From NCBI GenBank assembly GCA_946811695.1, contig OX328131.1, positions 10,015,453 to 10,079,452 of the forward strand: a stretch of 64,000 nt of DNA, read 5' to 3'. Position 1 is the stretch's first letter; each line of letters opens with the position of its first letter. Position numbers and translations under genes: made by a program. The stretch comes from Gonocerus acuteangulatus (taxonomy: Eukaryota > Arthropoda > Insecta > Hemiptera > Coreidae). The notes below the pieces were generated by a model, which worked only from the letters and a program-made list of their open reading frames with translations, was not told where the DNA came from and searched no databases. Positions 53,838 through 64,000 of this stretch are shown piece after piece.

Positions 53838-56266
53838 TACTTTTTTTTTTATTTATTTATTTGGAATTTACAACAATGTATAATACATTTCTAGTAAATT
53901 ATTGCTAGATTATATTGACATGAATATTCATGAGGTGGGAGGCTGCATAGTTGTAGTACCCACTAGACAGTTTTTTTGTTTTTTTTTCACAGATACACTT
54001 TTTAGAGTTGATCTCTTGGCCACTTGCGTTTCAGTCGGCGAATGGGGTTGTGAGGAATGTGCTGGGAGGATAGAGAGTTTATTAAGGAGTTAGGATGGCC
54101 GTGTAGGTTCGAATGGAATTTGCGGTAGAGGGATTTGGCTAAAGGTTGGATAAAAGGGATATTAAGGTCATTATGGAGGGTCAAATTGGAGACATAAAAC
54201 GGAGCATCGGTTATTTTCCGGAGATTTTTAGACTGTAGGGATTGGATTTTGTAGGAGTTGGAAGGCTTTGTGGAACCCCAGAGTTGAATTCCGTAAGTAC
54301 ATATTGGTCTGAGAATGGTCATGTAAATGAGGCGTTTGTTTGTTAGTGAGAGATTAGATCGTCTGTCAAGTAAGTGTAGTAATAGTCTGTATCGTCGGCT
54401 GAGTTCTTGTCGCTTCTGGGTAATATGTGGCTTCCATGTTAGTCGTTTGTCAAGTATTAGTCCTAGATAGCGAATTTGGTATTTTTGCGGAATTAGCGAA
54501 CTATGGAGGAACACTGGAGGGCAGGATGATCGCCTGAGGGTAAAGGTTGAGTGGCAGGATTTCTGAGGGTTAACTTTGATTCTCCATTTGGTGAGCCAGG
54601 GTTCGATCAGTCCAAGATGTTCCTGAAAGGACTTGGATGTCAGGATTGGTTCATGACTGCTGGAGAACAGAGCCGTATCATCGGCGAACATATGGAGGGA
54701 TGTGCCGGGGTGAGTTGGGATATCAGCCGTATATGTGAGGTATAGGACAGGACTCAGGATTCCGCCTTGAGGTACACCTGCAAATTGGGGGAAAATGGGT
54801 GAGGATGAAGTGCCATAGGAAACTTGGAAGAATCTGTCGGAAAGATAGGATTTTATTACGAGGTAGTAGGTTGAAGGGAGAATTTGTTTGAGTTTGAACA
54901 GCAAGCCCCGGTGCCACACCCGATCGAAAGCCTGGGCTACGTCGAGAAAGACACCAGAGCAGTACTGTCTATTTTCAAAGGCTGTGGAGATCAGATCAAC
55001 AATTCTGTGGCATTGATGAATGGTGGAATGGAGTTGACGAAAACCAAATTGGGAAGACGGGATTTTGGGAATAAGAATGGGGTAAAGGCGTTTAAGTAAG
55101 AGTTTTTCGAGAATTTTTCCCAATACGGGTAGTAGGGCAATAGGGCGATAGGATGTGAGTTGGTGAATAGGTTTTTTTGGTTTAGGTATCATACGGATTA
55201 CAGAGAATTTCCAGAGGAGGGGAAAGTGGGTAGTTCTGAGGACAGCATTATAAATGTAGGTTAAGAAGAGGACTGCTTTTTTCGGGAGATGCTTGAGTAT
55301 TTTGGGCGTAATTAGGTCATATCCAGGGGCTTTTTTGTGGGGAAGGTGTTGGATGGCGTGAAATACTTCCTTAGGATTGAAGGCCTTGGGAGGAAGTGAC
55401 ATTGGGAGGGGAGTATCCAGTTGACTCGAGACATGGTGGGAGTGGGTTGGATTGTTAACGTCAGGGTGCGGGGTAAAGACATTGGAGAGGTAATGCCCGA
55501 AGGCAGAGGAAATTTCTATATCGGTTTTGGCCCAGGCGCCATCTTCTTGTTGGATGGGATGATGGGAGGTTTTGTATGAGAGTATTTTTCTAGTCGCCTG
55601 CCAGAGTGATTTGTCAGATGAAGTAAGTTCCTTAGTGTATGTTTTAAATTGTTCGTTTTTATGTTTCCACAGTTCATTTCTTAGTTGGTTCGTCAGTTGG
55701 TTTAACCGTTTTTTGTCAGATGGGTGTCTAGAATTTTGCCATCGTTTGCGTGCTCTTCTCTTTTCTGTGAGCAGTAGTTGTATGTGTGTTGGTATGTCAG
55801 CCAGTTGTGTTTGTGTATTATGTAGAGGTTTCGGTCGGGTGGAGATGAATAAGGATTCCTGAATGGCTACTGAAAGATGATGAGCAGCATCGTCGACATC
55901 AGTGTTTGTTTTTAGAGATGTTTTTAGGTCCAGTTTATGTTCTAAGGATGATTGAAAGGACTGCCAGTCAACTGGACCAGGAGTGAGTGTAGGTCTTGGA
56001 GGTATAGAGTGGGAATCAGCAACGGAGTTGAAGAGAAGGAGTACTGGACTGTGGTCGGAGGATAGGTCATCGAGAGTGGAAATAGAGGTAGGAATATGGG
56101 AAATACCATGGGCAATGAAGAAGTCGAGGATGTCAGGACGTTTTGAGCGGGAAGTGGGCCTGTATGTAGGGGAAGAAGGGGTGATTATTTTGGCAGGGAA
56201 GGTGGAGAGGGTTTGTAGTAAGGTTCGTCCTCGAGGATTAGCCACACGGCAACCCCACTGGGGGTG
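53838..56266 (-). mobile_element. 5'-truncated Jockey-clade LINE
   Basis: Read on the minus strand, it starts abruptly within the endonuclease coding region at 56266 and ends with a 3' UTR and an 'aaataaataaataaaa' tail (53838-53865). The inverted copy of the host transposon at 57610-58269 lacks this segment and reads 'tttaaataacatttttcatg' across the junction, so it preserves an approximate empty site. The exact TSD is not clear. Confidence 0.85.
54002..56266 (-). CDS. Jockey-clade LINE ORF2: partial endonuclease plus reverse transcriptase
   Basis: This would encode the target-primed reverse transcription enzyme of a non-LTR retrotransposon. The frame is open from 56266 (QWGCRVANPRGR) to a stop at 54002, about 754 codons, without an internal stop. 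The first 75 residues are the end of the apurinic-type endonuclease (WGCR, NPRGR, SDHSPVLL). RT blocks follow, counted from the GTG at 56245: KAPGYDLITP near 307, FLDVAQAFDRVWH near 434, GVPQGGILSPVLY at 491, FADD at 521 (catalytic aspartates present) and YLGLILDKRLTW near 594. The tail has RPICTYGIQLWGS. There is no RNase H, as usual for Jockey. A full ORF2 is roughly 900 residues, so about 150 N-terminal residues are missing. The element cannot move on its own. Its frame integrity suggests recent insertion. Confidence 0.9.
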   Translation of the reverse strand, partial: HPQWGCRVANPRGRTLLQTLSTFPAKIITPSSPTYRPTSRSKRPDILDFFIAHGISHIPTSISTLDDLSSDHSPVLLLFNSVADSHSIPPRPTLTPGPVDWQSFQSSLEHKLDLKTSLKTNTDVDDAAHHLSVAIQESLFISTRPKPLHNTQTQLADIPTHIQLLLTEKRRARKRWQNSRHPSDKKRLNQLTNQLRNELWKHKNEQFKTYTKELTSSDKSLWQATRKILSYKTSHHPIQQEDGAWAKTDIEISSAFGHYLSNVFTPHPDVNNPTHSHHVSSQLDTPLPMSLPPKAFNPKEVFHAIQHLPHKKAPGYDLITPKILKHLPKKAVLFLTYIYNAVLRTTHFPLLWKFSVIRMIPKPKKPIHQLTSYRPIALLPVLGKILEKLLLKRLYPILIPKIPSSQFGFRQLHSTIHQCHRIVDLISTAFENRQYCSGVFLDVAQAFDRVWHRGLLFKLKQILPSTYYLVIKSYLSDRFFQVSYGTSSSPIFPQFAGVPQGGILSPVLYLTYTADIPTHPGTSLHMFADDTALFSSSHEPILTSKSFQEHLGLIEPWLTKWRIKVNPQKSCHSTFTLRRSSCPPVFLHSSLIPQKYQIRYLGLILDKRLTWKPHITQKRQELSRRYRLLLHLLDRRSNLSLTNKRLIYMTILRPICTYGIQLWGSTKPSNSYKIQSLQSKNLRKITDAPFYVSNLTLHNDLNIPFIQPLAKSLYRKFHSNLHGHPNSLINSLSSQHIPHNPIRRLKRKWPRDQL

Positions 56267-57301
56267 TTATTTAAATACAGTTTGACAAAACTGAAATGAA
56301 ACTAAATTATCCTTATTTTATTATGTTTAGAAAAAAAGTGGTACTTAGCTATCCTCTTCGCACAGTTTTTCCTATAACTACATGTATTGAAGTGGCTGAG
56401 CTATAATTTTCATCGCCGTACTCAGCCATACCTGCGCACAGCTAATAAAATAAAGTTATCAATTAGCGATGCGATTATTTTTTGAAAAACGAGTTAACCA
56501 TTATTATTTTCTGCAGAGAGTTGTTGAAAAGTTTTTAATAGCAAATAACTGAACATTAACGATGAGATCTATTTAGTATCTATTGTGAAACTGTCAATAT
56601 TTATTTGTTATACGCGAAAATTTAAATAAAGAGGAATATGTCGAGAACAGTTACCAGTATTACATTAGCTGTTAATTTATTCACCTCAGGTCTTGAAAAT
56701 ATATTTGGAAGGATAAATAGCTCTACCACTTGAGCAAAGTATGAATATTTTAAATTAAATACTTGCTGTTTTTCACGGTTGTTGTTATAAAAAGCCCGTC
56801 TATTAATAAAATAATTATTCTATAGAATTTGTGGTGATCTCATTCGACTCGGCACAAAAGAAATTCTTCAAAAATCATTCCTAAATCAGAAAGATTCAAG
56901 TACCTAGAGGTTTTGTCCCAAAATCCGGCATTCGGAACCACAGTGTGCCGGATAACAGCTAGTTATTAATAAGAATTATCGCCAAATGCACTTATTACAA
57001 GTAACTATAAACATTCAGCCATGATGGATTTGCAGTGCATGTTGGGAGCAGATTGCATGAATGCAAGCTTCTCATTGGCTACTGATGGAGTTGTCATTTT
57101 TTGAAACCAAACTATGTTGGAATTGTCCATATTTCGATTCTGAACGGTTGAAATAAACGCTATTTTACCTATTTTCTGTCCGTTTTTAATGAAAAACAGT
57201 TGTAAAATCGAATGCAGCATAAAAATCCACTTAAGAATCGACAAAAATCTCAAAACTGAAAAAAATGGAGTTGTCCAACTTTGATACTAAGCTCCTCATT
57301 T

Positions 57302-57605
57302 TATTCTTTATTATTTTATTGTATATAATATTTTTATATATTTTTTTTTAATAATTTTTGTTACCTTCGTTTATTTTATGACCAACTGACTATCACTTGA
57401 CTACCAACTGACTGACTTTTTGCCGTTCTTATGAGGTCGTCGCCCTCGTTGCGAAACTCAACAACAATAAATAAAATAAAATAGCGGTATAAAATGCCTC
57501 ATTAACTTTGAGATTTCTACTCGGTAAGAAAACGATCAAGAAAAAGGAGTATAGTGATCAGAAGTATTAATAAAATGAAAAACCAATATTAGAGCAGTAT
57601 TCTAC
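57302..57605. other. AT-rich spacer between two transposon copies
   Basis: No gene. 'aataaataaaataaaat' near 57466-57482 may be the tail of a lost retroelement. Confidence 0.4.
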
Positions 57606-57609
57606 AATT

Positions 57610-58269
57610 GAGGAGCTTAGTATCAAAGTTGGACAACTCCATTTTTTTCAGTTTTGACATTTTTGTCGATTTTTATGCTGCATTCGATTTTACAACTGTT
57701 TTTCATTAAAAACGAACAAAAGCGATGAAAATTATAGCACAGCCACTTCAATACATGTAGTTATAGGAAAAACTGTGCGAAGAGGATAGCTAAAGTACCA
57801 CTTTTTTTCTAAGCTTAATAAAATAAGGATAATTTAGTTTCATTTCAGTTTTGTCAAACTGTATTTAAATAACATTTTTCATGTAATTTTTAACTATATA
57901 ATTTTGATTTAATACATTAGACATAATTACATTATATTAAAACACCCTCGAGCATACCAAATTCATATTTGTTTGGTTTCAAAAGAGGATAGGTTCAATT
58001 TTCAAATGACTCCCATTGGTTTCAAAAACAGACAACTCCATGACTTGGTTTCAAACATGGACAACTCCACTATTTAAAGTGTAATATAATTACGGCCTTA
58101 ATACTTATATAATTTTGTAGTGCCTTTGAAATAAAGTTTCTGAGGCCTATAAGAATAACACATAAAAAAATTCACCATGATACTGACAACCCTATAGTAG
58201 ATATGGCGTTTTGCCTCTCCTGTAAAAAAAGCAAAAGTGGAGTTGTCCAACTTTGATACTAAGCTCCTC
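57610..58269. mobile_element. DNA transposon of unknown superfamily, copy 2, inverted
   Basis: Same termini as 53450-57297 in opposite orientation, 660 bp, with AATT on both sides (57606-57609 and 58270-58273). Internal motifs GGAGTTGTC and TGGTTTCAAA cluster near the ends. It lacks the LINE and also about 0.7 kb present in copy 1. Confidence 0.8.
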
Positions 58270-58369
58270 AATTAGTTATAACAAAATGTTAGTTCATAAG
58301 CGATTAAACAATTTCGGTTTTGGAGATTTTTCCCTCCCGTCATCAACTGTGCGTCGTCTTCAAAGCGGC

Positions 58370-61095
58370 TGAGGCATGAATGGAAACAGCTGATTGTGTA
58401 CTACGTGATAACTGTTATCAGCAGACGACTCCACGTGTTCAGCAATGCTGTCTGTCAGGGCTGACGTCATGCTGTCTCAGATCCTTTATATCACAGATCA
58501 GGACAAAAAAACAAACCTAATAGTTTCTCTAAATAACTCTCCTAGACCTAGTAATCCGATCATTAATTGATACGAGTATATTAAATCGTGTTAATTCTTA
58601 GAGATTTGTATATTAAGGTCCATCTTAATTCTTTCAAATTATAATGATTACTACAGTGAAAAAATATTCGACCGGTGGTATTGAGAAGGTACAGAGGTGA
58701 GGATCGGGGTTGGAAAATTTGATAAATAAACTACATTTTATAAATAAAATGTGTGCTATTTAAATTGGCGAATGAATACAAAAAATGTTAGTTATAAAAT
58801 TAGTTTTATTTAACAAGTGACAAAACCCCGATCATCTGTGACGATTTTTGTTAATGTATCTTATTCCTGTTACCAAAAGTTGAATGACTAAGATAAAACC
58901 TTTTTTTTCAAAGTCTCTATGAACCCAATAGAACTTCTTGCCAGAAAAAGCTTTTCTAGACCAGAGAAAGCACAAGAATCAGTATACTAAATCTATCACA
59001 GTTGCTGGAATTTTCGTTGCAACGTTAATTTAATCCTGAACACGTGGAGTGGCCACATGATAACAGCTATCAGGTAGTACACAATCAGCTGCTTCCCATT
59101 CATGCCTCCTCCTAGAAGCTGACTGACAGATAGTATTGCTGAACACGTGGAGTGGCCACATGATAACAGCTATCAGGTAGTATACAATCAGCTGCTTCCC
59201 ATTCATGCCTTCTCCTAGAAGCTGACTGGCAGATAGTATTGCTGGACACGTGGAGTGGCCACATGATAACAGCTATCAGGTAGTATACAATCAGCTGCTT
59301 CCCATTCATGCCTTCTCCTAGAAGCTGCCTGGCAGATAGTATTGCTGGACACGCGGAGTGGCCACATGATAACAGCTATCAGGTAGTATACAATCAGCTG
59401 CTTCCCATTCATGCCTCCTCCTAGAAGCTGACTGGCAGATAGTATTGCTGGACACGTGGAGTGGCCACATGATAACAGCTATCAGGTAGTATACAATCAG
59501 CTGATTCCCATTCATGCCTTCTCCTAGAAACTGACTGGCAGATAGTATTGCAAGACACGTGGAGTGGCCACATGATAACAGCTATCAGGTAGTATACAAT
59601 CAGCTGCTACCCATTCATGCCTTCTCCTAGAAACTGATTGGCAGATAGTATTGCAAGACACGTGGAGTGGCCACATGATAACAGCTATCAGGTAGTATAC
59701 AATCAGCTGCTTCCCATTCATGTCTTCTCCTAGAAACTGACTGGCAGATAGTATTGCTGGACACGTGGAGTGGCCACATGATAACAGCTATCAGGTAGTA
59801 TACAATCAGCTGCTTCCTATTCATGCCTCCTCCTAGAAGCTGACTGGCAGATAGTATTGCTGGACACGTGGAGTGACCACATGATAACAGCTATCAGGTA
59901 GTATACAATCAGCTGCTTCCCATTCATGCCTTCTCCTAGAAGCTGACTGGCACATAGTATTGCTGGACACGTGGAGTGGCCACATGATAACAGCTATCAG
60001 GTAGTATACAATCAGCTGCTACCCATTCATGCCTTCTCCTAGAAACTGATTGGCAGATAGTATTGCAAGACACGTGGAGTGGCCACATGATAACAGCTAT
60101 CAGGTAGTATACAATCAGCTGCTTCCCATTCATGTCTTCTCCTAAAAACTGACTGGCAGATAGTATTGCTGGACACGTGGAGTGGCCACATGATAACAGC
60201 TATCAGGTAGTATACAATCAGCTGCTTCCTATTCATGCCTCCTAGAAGCTGACTGGCAGATAGTATTGCTGGACACGTGGAGTGGCCACATGATAACAGC
60301 TATCAGGTAGTATACAATCAGCTGCTTCCCATTCATGCCTTCTCCTAGAAGCTGACTGGCAGATAGTATTGCTGGACACGTGGAGTGGCCACATGATAAC
60401 AGCTATCAGGTAGTATACAATCAGCTGCTTCCCATTCATACTTTCTCCTAGAAGCTGACTGGCAGATAGTATTTCTTGACACGTGGAGTCGTCACATGAT
60501 AACAGCTATCACGTAGTACAAACTAAACGGCTTTCCATTCATACTTTCTCCTAGAAGCTGACTGGCCACCCAAAGGGAAGGGTTTGAAAGGTCAGACAAG
60601 GAGGTACTGTACAATATTTACGCAAAGCTAACACCACAAACCTTTTAATCCTCCTAATTATAAGGTTATAACAGGGAGAGGTTTTACAGCCAATTTTCTG
60701 CACCGGGAATATAGGCAACTTTTATATAGACCAGGCAACGTTATAGTTGAAATAGTTTTTATCCTTAGCATTTACTAAGTATTTGTTTACATTGAACACT
60801 TTCTCCTTCGCCTCTCAACCTTCCTAAACGGAACAAGGTCAATTTTTGTATTGAGATTCAAGTAGCGTGTTCTTCATTGAACCTTGAATACAGATGGCAG
60901 TTTCGTCGAGAATAATTCCCCCAGAAATTACGGTTAATTGAACGTGCTATAGCCGTTTAGCCTATCAGTAATGTAAAACAATGCCGGTAGGAGAGTATTC
61001 TTGACGCTGACTGGCAGATAGTACTACACGTGGTCTCGTCATCTGATAACGGCTATCACGTAGTACACAATCAGCTGTTTCCCATTCATGCCTTC
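58370..61095. mobile_element. Possible inverted-repeat element expanded by a satellite
   Basis: 58370-58440 ('gcatgaatggaaacagctga', 'tactacgtgataactg') is the inverse of 61020-61095, which matches a diverged monomer of the 103-bp array. Between them lies that array. I infer a TIR element whose terminal part was amplified, but TSDs were not found. A palindrome-like pair 'gatcggggtt' (58701) and 'aaccccgatc' (58826) lies inside. Confidence 0.4.
59036..60570. repeat. 103-bp tandem array, ~15 copies, with 412-bp higher-order repeat
   Basis: The unit contains 'cacgtggagtggccacatga', 'taacagctatcaggtagtat', 'acaatcagctgcttcccatt' and 'ctgactggcagatagtattg'. Starts lie at 59041, 59144 and so on at 103-bp steps. 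Diagnostic variants (tgcaagacacg, gctacccattc, cttcctattc) recur 412 bp apart (59.5-59.8 against 59.9-60.2 kb), showing a four-unit block was duplicated. The identical 65-codon minus frames are products of the repeat. Confidence 0.93.
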
Positions 61096-62693
61096 TACTA
61101 CTGTCCTTCATTCATATCCTCTAAGAGATCGGAGTTAAAAATCTAACGCTGGTTTACGTTTATTTAAAGTAAAGTAACTGACGATTTTATTTAACTGATG
61201 TAGATAATACTGGCTCGTTTTTTGCCATAGGTGACTCGATATACCACCTTTTTTTCTTTTGTTTTTATTATTTCCTCACCATATGGCGAGGGAGTTTATT
61301 TTTCTCCACAACCCATGCCATTTTTGGCATATCTTGTGTCTATAAAATATTTTGTTATTGATTCAAATTATTCCATTATTTTTTAATATATACAGAAGAA
61401 AACGAAATTATAAAAACTGAAAACTTATCTTAAATATTAACGGGACATATTCTTATCAGCAAGAGCCCCTATCCTCACTCAGTAGGCAAATATTTTTGGC
61501 TATTTTATTTAAAATGGAGAAATAATCAGTTGATAGCTTTTGTGCTAACTTGTGGGAGGGAAATAATTCCTAAGAATCCGCTCATTACAAATTACCATTT
61601 CAATGAACAAGATGCTACGCGGAACTACAAGCCAATAATTTAAACTAGAGTAAAAACTTCCTAGTGATAAGTTTAAAAAAGAGAATTTTTCCCTCGGAGT
61701 ATTCCCATGGCAATATAGGCCACGTCCCTTTTCCATTCGAGCTGCACACTTTATTAATAATCTCACAATATACTTATTAATAAAATAAATTAATAGAAAA
61801 TATTTGAATTTATTGCAATTGTCTAGTGATTTGTTGTATTCTCTGTGAAAATATTATCATTATTTATTATTAGATAGAATAAAACTTTTATTTCTTTTTA
61901 CTGTTAATTTTATTTTATGTTTAATGTATAATTGCTTTAGTTTCATTTTATTAGTTACTTTATATAGTGAAAATAATACCAATAAACATAATATCTATAA
62001 TTATTGACAAATATTAATCAATAATAAAATCTTTATCTATAAATTAACATTATAATACAAATTACTACAAGTAAAACACAATGCACAATGAACCCAAAAA
62101 AATTTAATCTTAATAAAATATTTTGAAATTTAAATTGAACTGAATCAATATAGACTTAAATAAGCATTTATTTTCAGAAATTTTATTATTTTATTTTATT
62201 TGTTTTATGTTATTTATACCAAGATTATAACCAATGAAACCCTTATAAATAAATTAATCCATATGTATTTAGGAAGACAATTATTTGAAAAAAAATTATT
62301 TGTAAAAATCATTTAAATTAACTATAAAAAATAAGTTATTAAAGTCTTTATTAAATTATCATACTAAATAAAATTCATTTCATTTTTAATTTATTTTATA
62401 ATATTAAATTTATATTACTGAATGTATGCTGTATTATATGGCGGGGTCATTGTTATTAACTAATTTTTTTTTAAAATTTATTAGGTGTCTGTACATTTTT
62501 TAAAGATTTATAATACTCTGTTTAAAGACATCCACTTTTCAAGTCATTCCTTGTCCGCCTTATATTTGAACTCCTGTAAAAATAATAGAAATTTAATTGG
62601 ATTCTTGGACAATACATGAAGAATTAAGATATTTTTACAGCAGATACTGGAATTTGAGATTAGATTTTTTTTATTTAATGTTTTACATAACAT
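60571..62693. other. AT-rich intergenic DNA, no gene seen
   Basis: Apart from the diverged 103-bp monomer at about 61008-61095, no feature could be supported. The 61780-62560 part is extremely AT-rich. Confidence 0.45.
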
Positions 62694-62725
62694 GAACAGG
62701 TGTGAGATAGGCCTCACACCTGTTC
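62694..62725. repeat. Perfect 13-bp inverted repeat (hairpin)
   Basis: GAACAGGTGTGAG, loop 'ataggc', CTCACACCTGTTC. It lies about 45 bp upstream of the hammerhead-like motif. Confidence 0.85.
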
Positions 62726-62751
62726 GGAGAGGCTGTTAGCAGTACTACCGG

Positions 62752-62818
62752 TGGAGTAATAGATGCACTGACGATGAGAACCATGTTCTCGAAAAGCTTT
62801 TGCTAATAAATACTTTGA
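62752..62818 (+). ncRNA. Hammerhead-like motif, Penelope-type, degenerate
   Basis: It reads CTGACGA (62768-62774), stem II GAGAAC/GTTCTC with loop CAT, then GAAA and a possible stem III AGC/GCT with loop TTTT, then A. The core fits, but I find no convincing stem I. Downstream 'aataaatactttgaaaaaca' is unexplained. Confidence 0.45.
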
Positions 62819-63441
62819 AAAACAGTGGAGAGACATTATTTTTCTACCTTCTACGAAATTGTTTTTATTCTAATATTAAATGAGAGTTTTATTCGCGCTG
62901 CCATTTAAACGGGAACAGCTGTACAAAATCATGTGAGCAAGAACCAATGAGAGCGCAGAGAATAACCACAACTGCGCGGTGCTCACATTCACTCTTACGG
63001 TTACGCGCAGTGTATTGCAGTCTATCATAGGCAACAAATCATCATATTCGTGAGTGTGCATCTTGGTGCTAATAAGTGATTTGTCTTGGATCGCCGTTTC
63101 GAATTGTCGACTATGATATTTTCGATAGTTCGCAGATTCCGATTGACTAACTGTATGAATATTTACAGTTTCAAACTAACGAATGTGACGCATTCGGCAC
63201 TATGCATTCTACTAATTCTATAGTATTAGTGATATCTACAAATCAAGGTAACGAATATAACATTTTCGTCAGTTTGCCAAGTCAGTTATTGGTCTCAAAA
63301 GTATGAGGATTAGGAGCAAACTAGCGAACAAACATATTCGATATTAGACTAAGTAATATATTGAAAAATTGTCATATTCGATACTTCATTTAAGGCATTT
63401 CCGGCAATTCGAGTTACGACAATTCGGCTCCCCAAGAGAGA

Positions 63442-63443
<2 letters not shown>
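62819..63443. other. Intergenic DNA, no gene seen
   Basis: A 61-codon minus frame at 62876-63061 has no recognisable motif. Confidence 0.4.

Positions 63444-63511
<68 letters not shown>
63444..63511. repeat. (TA)n microsatellite
   Basis: Perfect TA run of about 68 bp. Confidence 0.95.
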
Positions 63512-63517
<6 letters not shown>

Positions 63518-63557
63518 CCATGATTTGTGACCTTTATTCATGTACATTTATTTATTT

Positions 63558-64000
63558 TTATAAATATGGCAAAGGTCCAAATAATAGTACTCCAGATTCT
63601 TGCACTACTTTATTTTTGATACGCCCTTCCAATTCTTGCAACGGGAGAATCTGAGATCCATTTGATTTAGCTAATTTCGTTATATTGTTATTTGCTTTTT
63701 TACTAAACCTCTCATCGAATAATAATTGTATCCTTTTCTTATATAATCCAATATATGTGTCTAAGGCTTGTTGAATTTTAATTGTATCTATATAGGTAAC
63801 GAGCTTTCCTTTACATACAATTTCTTTGTTATTCATTTCCCTTAATATTTTGTAATTTCTTAACATTTCAAGATCAAGTATTTTATATCTAAAATTTCTA
63901 ATAACATTAACAAATTTCTTATAACCATAAAACGGTTTGTCAAAAATGTAAAATAAATTGTCTGTTTTATTTCGTATAAATTTTGGAAAAATCTTTGTTT
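63558..64000 (-). CDS. Unidentified ORF, open at the right edge
   Basis: A minus-strand frame without stops runs from the window edge to a stop at 63558, at least 146 codons. The first ATG within it is at 63866, but the frame continues upstream, so the start is probably outside. The product is lysine-, isoleucine- and asparagine-rich, with blocks such as FDKPFYGYKKFVNVIRNF and TIKIQQALDTYIGLYKK, and ends GVLLFGPLPYL. It is predicted soluble and partly helical, with no signal peptide or membrane segment. I do not recognise the family. It is the longest non-repetitive, non-LINE frame here, so it could be the end of a host gene, a transposon protein or an endogenised viral gene. A (TA)n tract lies 47 bp downstream. 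Confidence 0.45.
   Translation of the reverse strand, partial: TKIFPKFIRNKTDNLFYIFDKPFYGYKKFVNVIRNFRYKILDLEMLRNYKILREMNNKEIVCKGKLVTYIDTIKIQQALDTYIGLYKKRIQLLFDERFSKKANNNITKLAKSNGSQILPLQELEGRIKNKVVQESGVLLFGPLPYL

Larger units (their letters stand above)
53450..57297. mobile_element. DNA transposon of unknown superfamily, copy 1, holding a Jockey LINE
   Basis: The ends are GAGGAGCTTAGTATCAAAGT on the left and its complement on the right, with about 32 bp of TIR. ATTT flanks both sides (53446-53449 and 57298-57301), suggesting a 4-bp TSD. Near both ends the phrase GGAGTTGTC followed closely by TTTGAAACCA recurs (for example 53645-53670, 53675-53696, 57088-57109). Without the LINE it is about 1.4 kb. 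Part of 56625-56945 resembles the foldback element at 31418-32543. No transposase recognised. Confidence 0.75.

Noticed and set aside
55572..56285. Plus-strand frames across the Jockey element
   Set aside because: They are antisense to the RT frame, which has clear catalytic motifs.
62694..62725. Rho-independent terminator
   Set aside because: The perfect hairpin lacks a T-run and the context is eukaryotic.

Overview
This window looks like intergenic DNA from an animal nuclear genome, most likely an insect. The evidence is a Jockey-clade LINE, a mariner remnant, many hAT-type MITEs with 8-bp target-site duplications (TSDs), tRNA-derived SINEs, Helentron/DINE-1-like elements and long (TA)n tracts in an AT-rich background. 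I found no convincing host protein-coding gene, functional rRNA or tRNA gene, operon or CRISPR array. Nearly everything that can be identified is a transposable element (TE), a TE corpse or a tandem repeat.

Layout. 0-5 kb: a triplicated TE/flank junction, then a nest of elements (a MITE holding a hAT element, which holds a tandem dimer of a 937-bp inverted-repeat element), then a SINE. 5-10 kb: Helentron-like pieces with inserted SINE and Penelope-like arms, then an 18-bp minisatellite. 10.1-13.35 kb: a broken DNA transposon with a decayed ORF, itself riddled with insertions. 13.4-14 kb: a palindrome carrying hammerhead-ribozyme motifs. 14.4-15.4 kb: a 165-bp array. 15.8-18.6 kb: MITE, (TA)n blocks and a mariner split by a hAT MITE. 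20-23 kb: hAT MITE, nested SINEs, SINE. 23.3-24.2 kb: a purine tract. 26.4-28.2 kb: a hAT MITE split by a ribozyme palindrome, then a minisatellite. 29-30.3, 37.7-39 and 44.9-46 kb: three copies of one Helentron-like family. 31.4-35.7 kb: two adjacent foldback elements and a mariner-like element with about 590-bp inverted arms and a transposase remnant. 40.8-44.5 kb: hAT copy, LINE tails and a 42-bp array. 44.7 kb: a 5S rRNA-derived sequence. 46-49 kb: a LINE fragment on the minus strand broken by a tandem duplication and a Helentron-like insertion. 50-52 kb: a roughly 116-bp array between inverted arms. 53.4-58.3 kb: two copies of an unnamed DNA transposon, one holding a 5'-truncated but otherwise open Jockey element. 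59-60.6 kb: a 103-bp satellite-like array. 61-64 kb: AT-rich DNA, a degenerate ribozyme-like motif and an unidentified ORF running off the right edge.

The genes do not work together as a pathway. What can be read is the order of insertion: several elements have paralogous copies in the same window that preserve the empty site, so TSDs and boundaries can be checked internally. The most interesting signal is a set of small hammerhead-ribozyme motifs, often as divergent pairs inside palindromic inserts, consistent with non-autonomous Penelope-like or retrozyme-like elements. All family assignments rest on visible termini, TSDs and protein motifs; no database search was possible.
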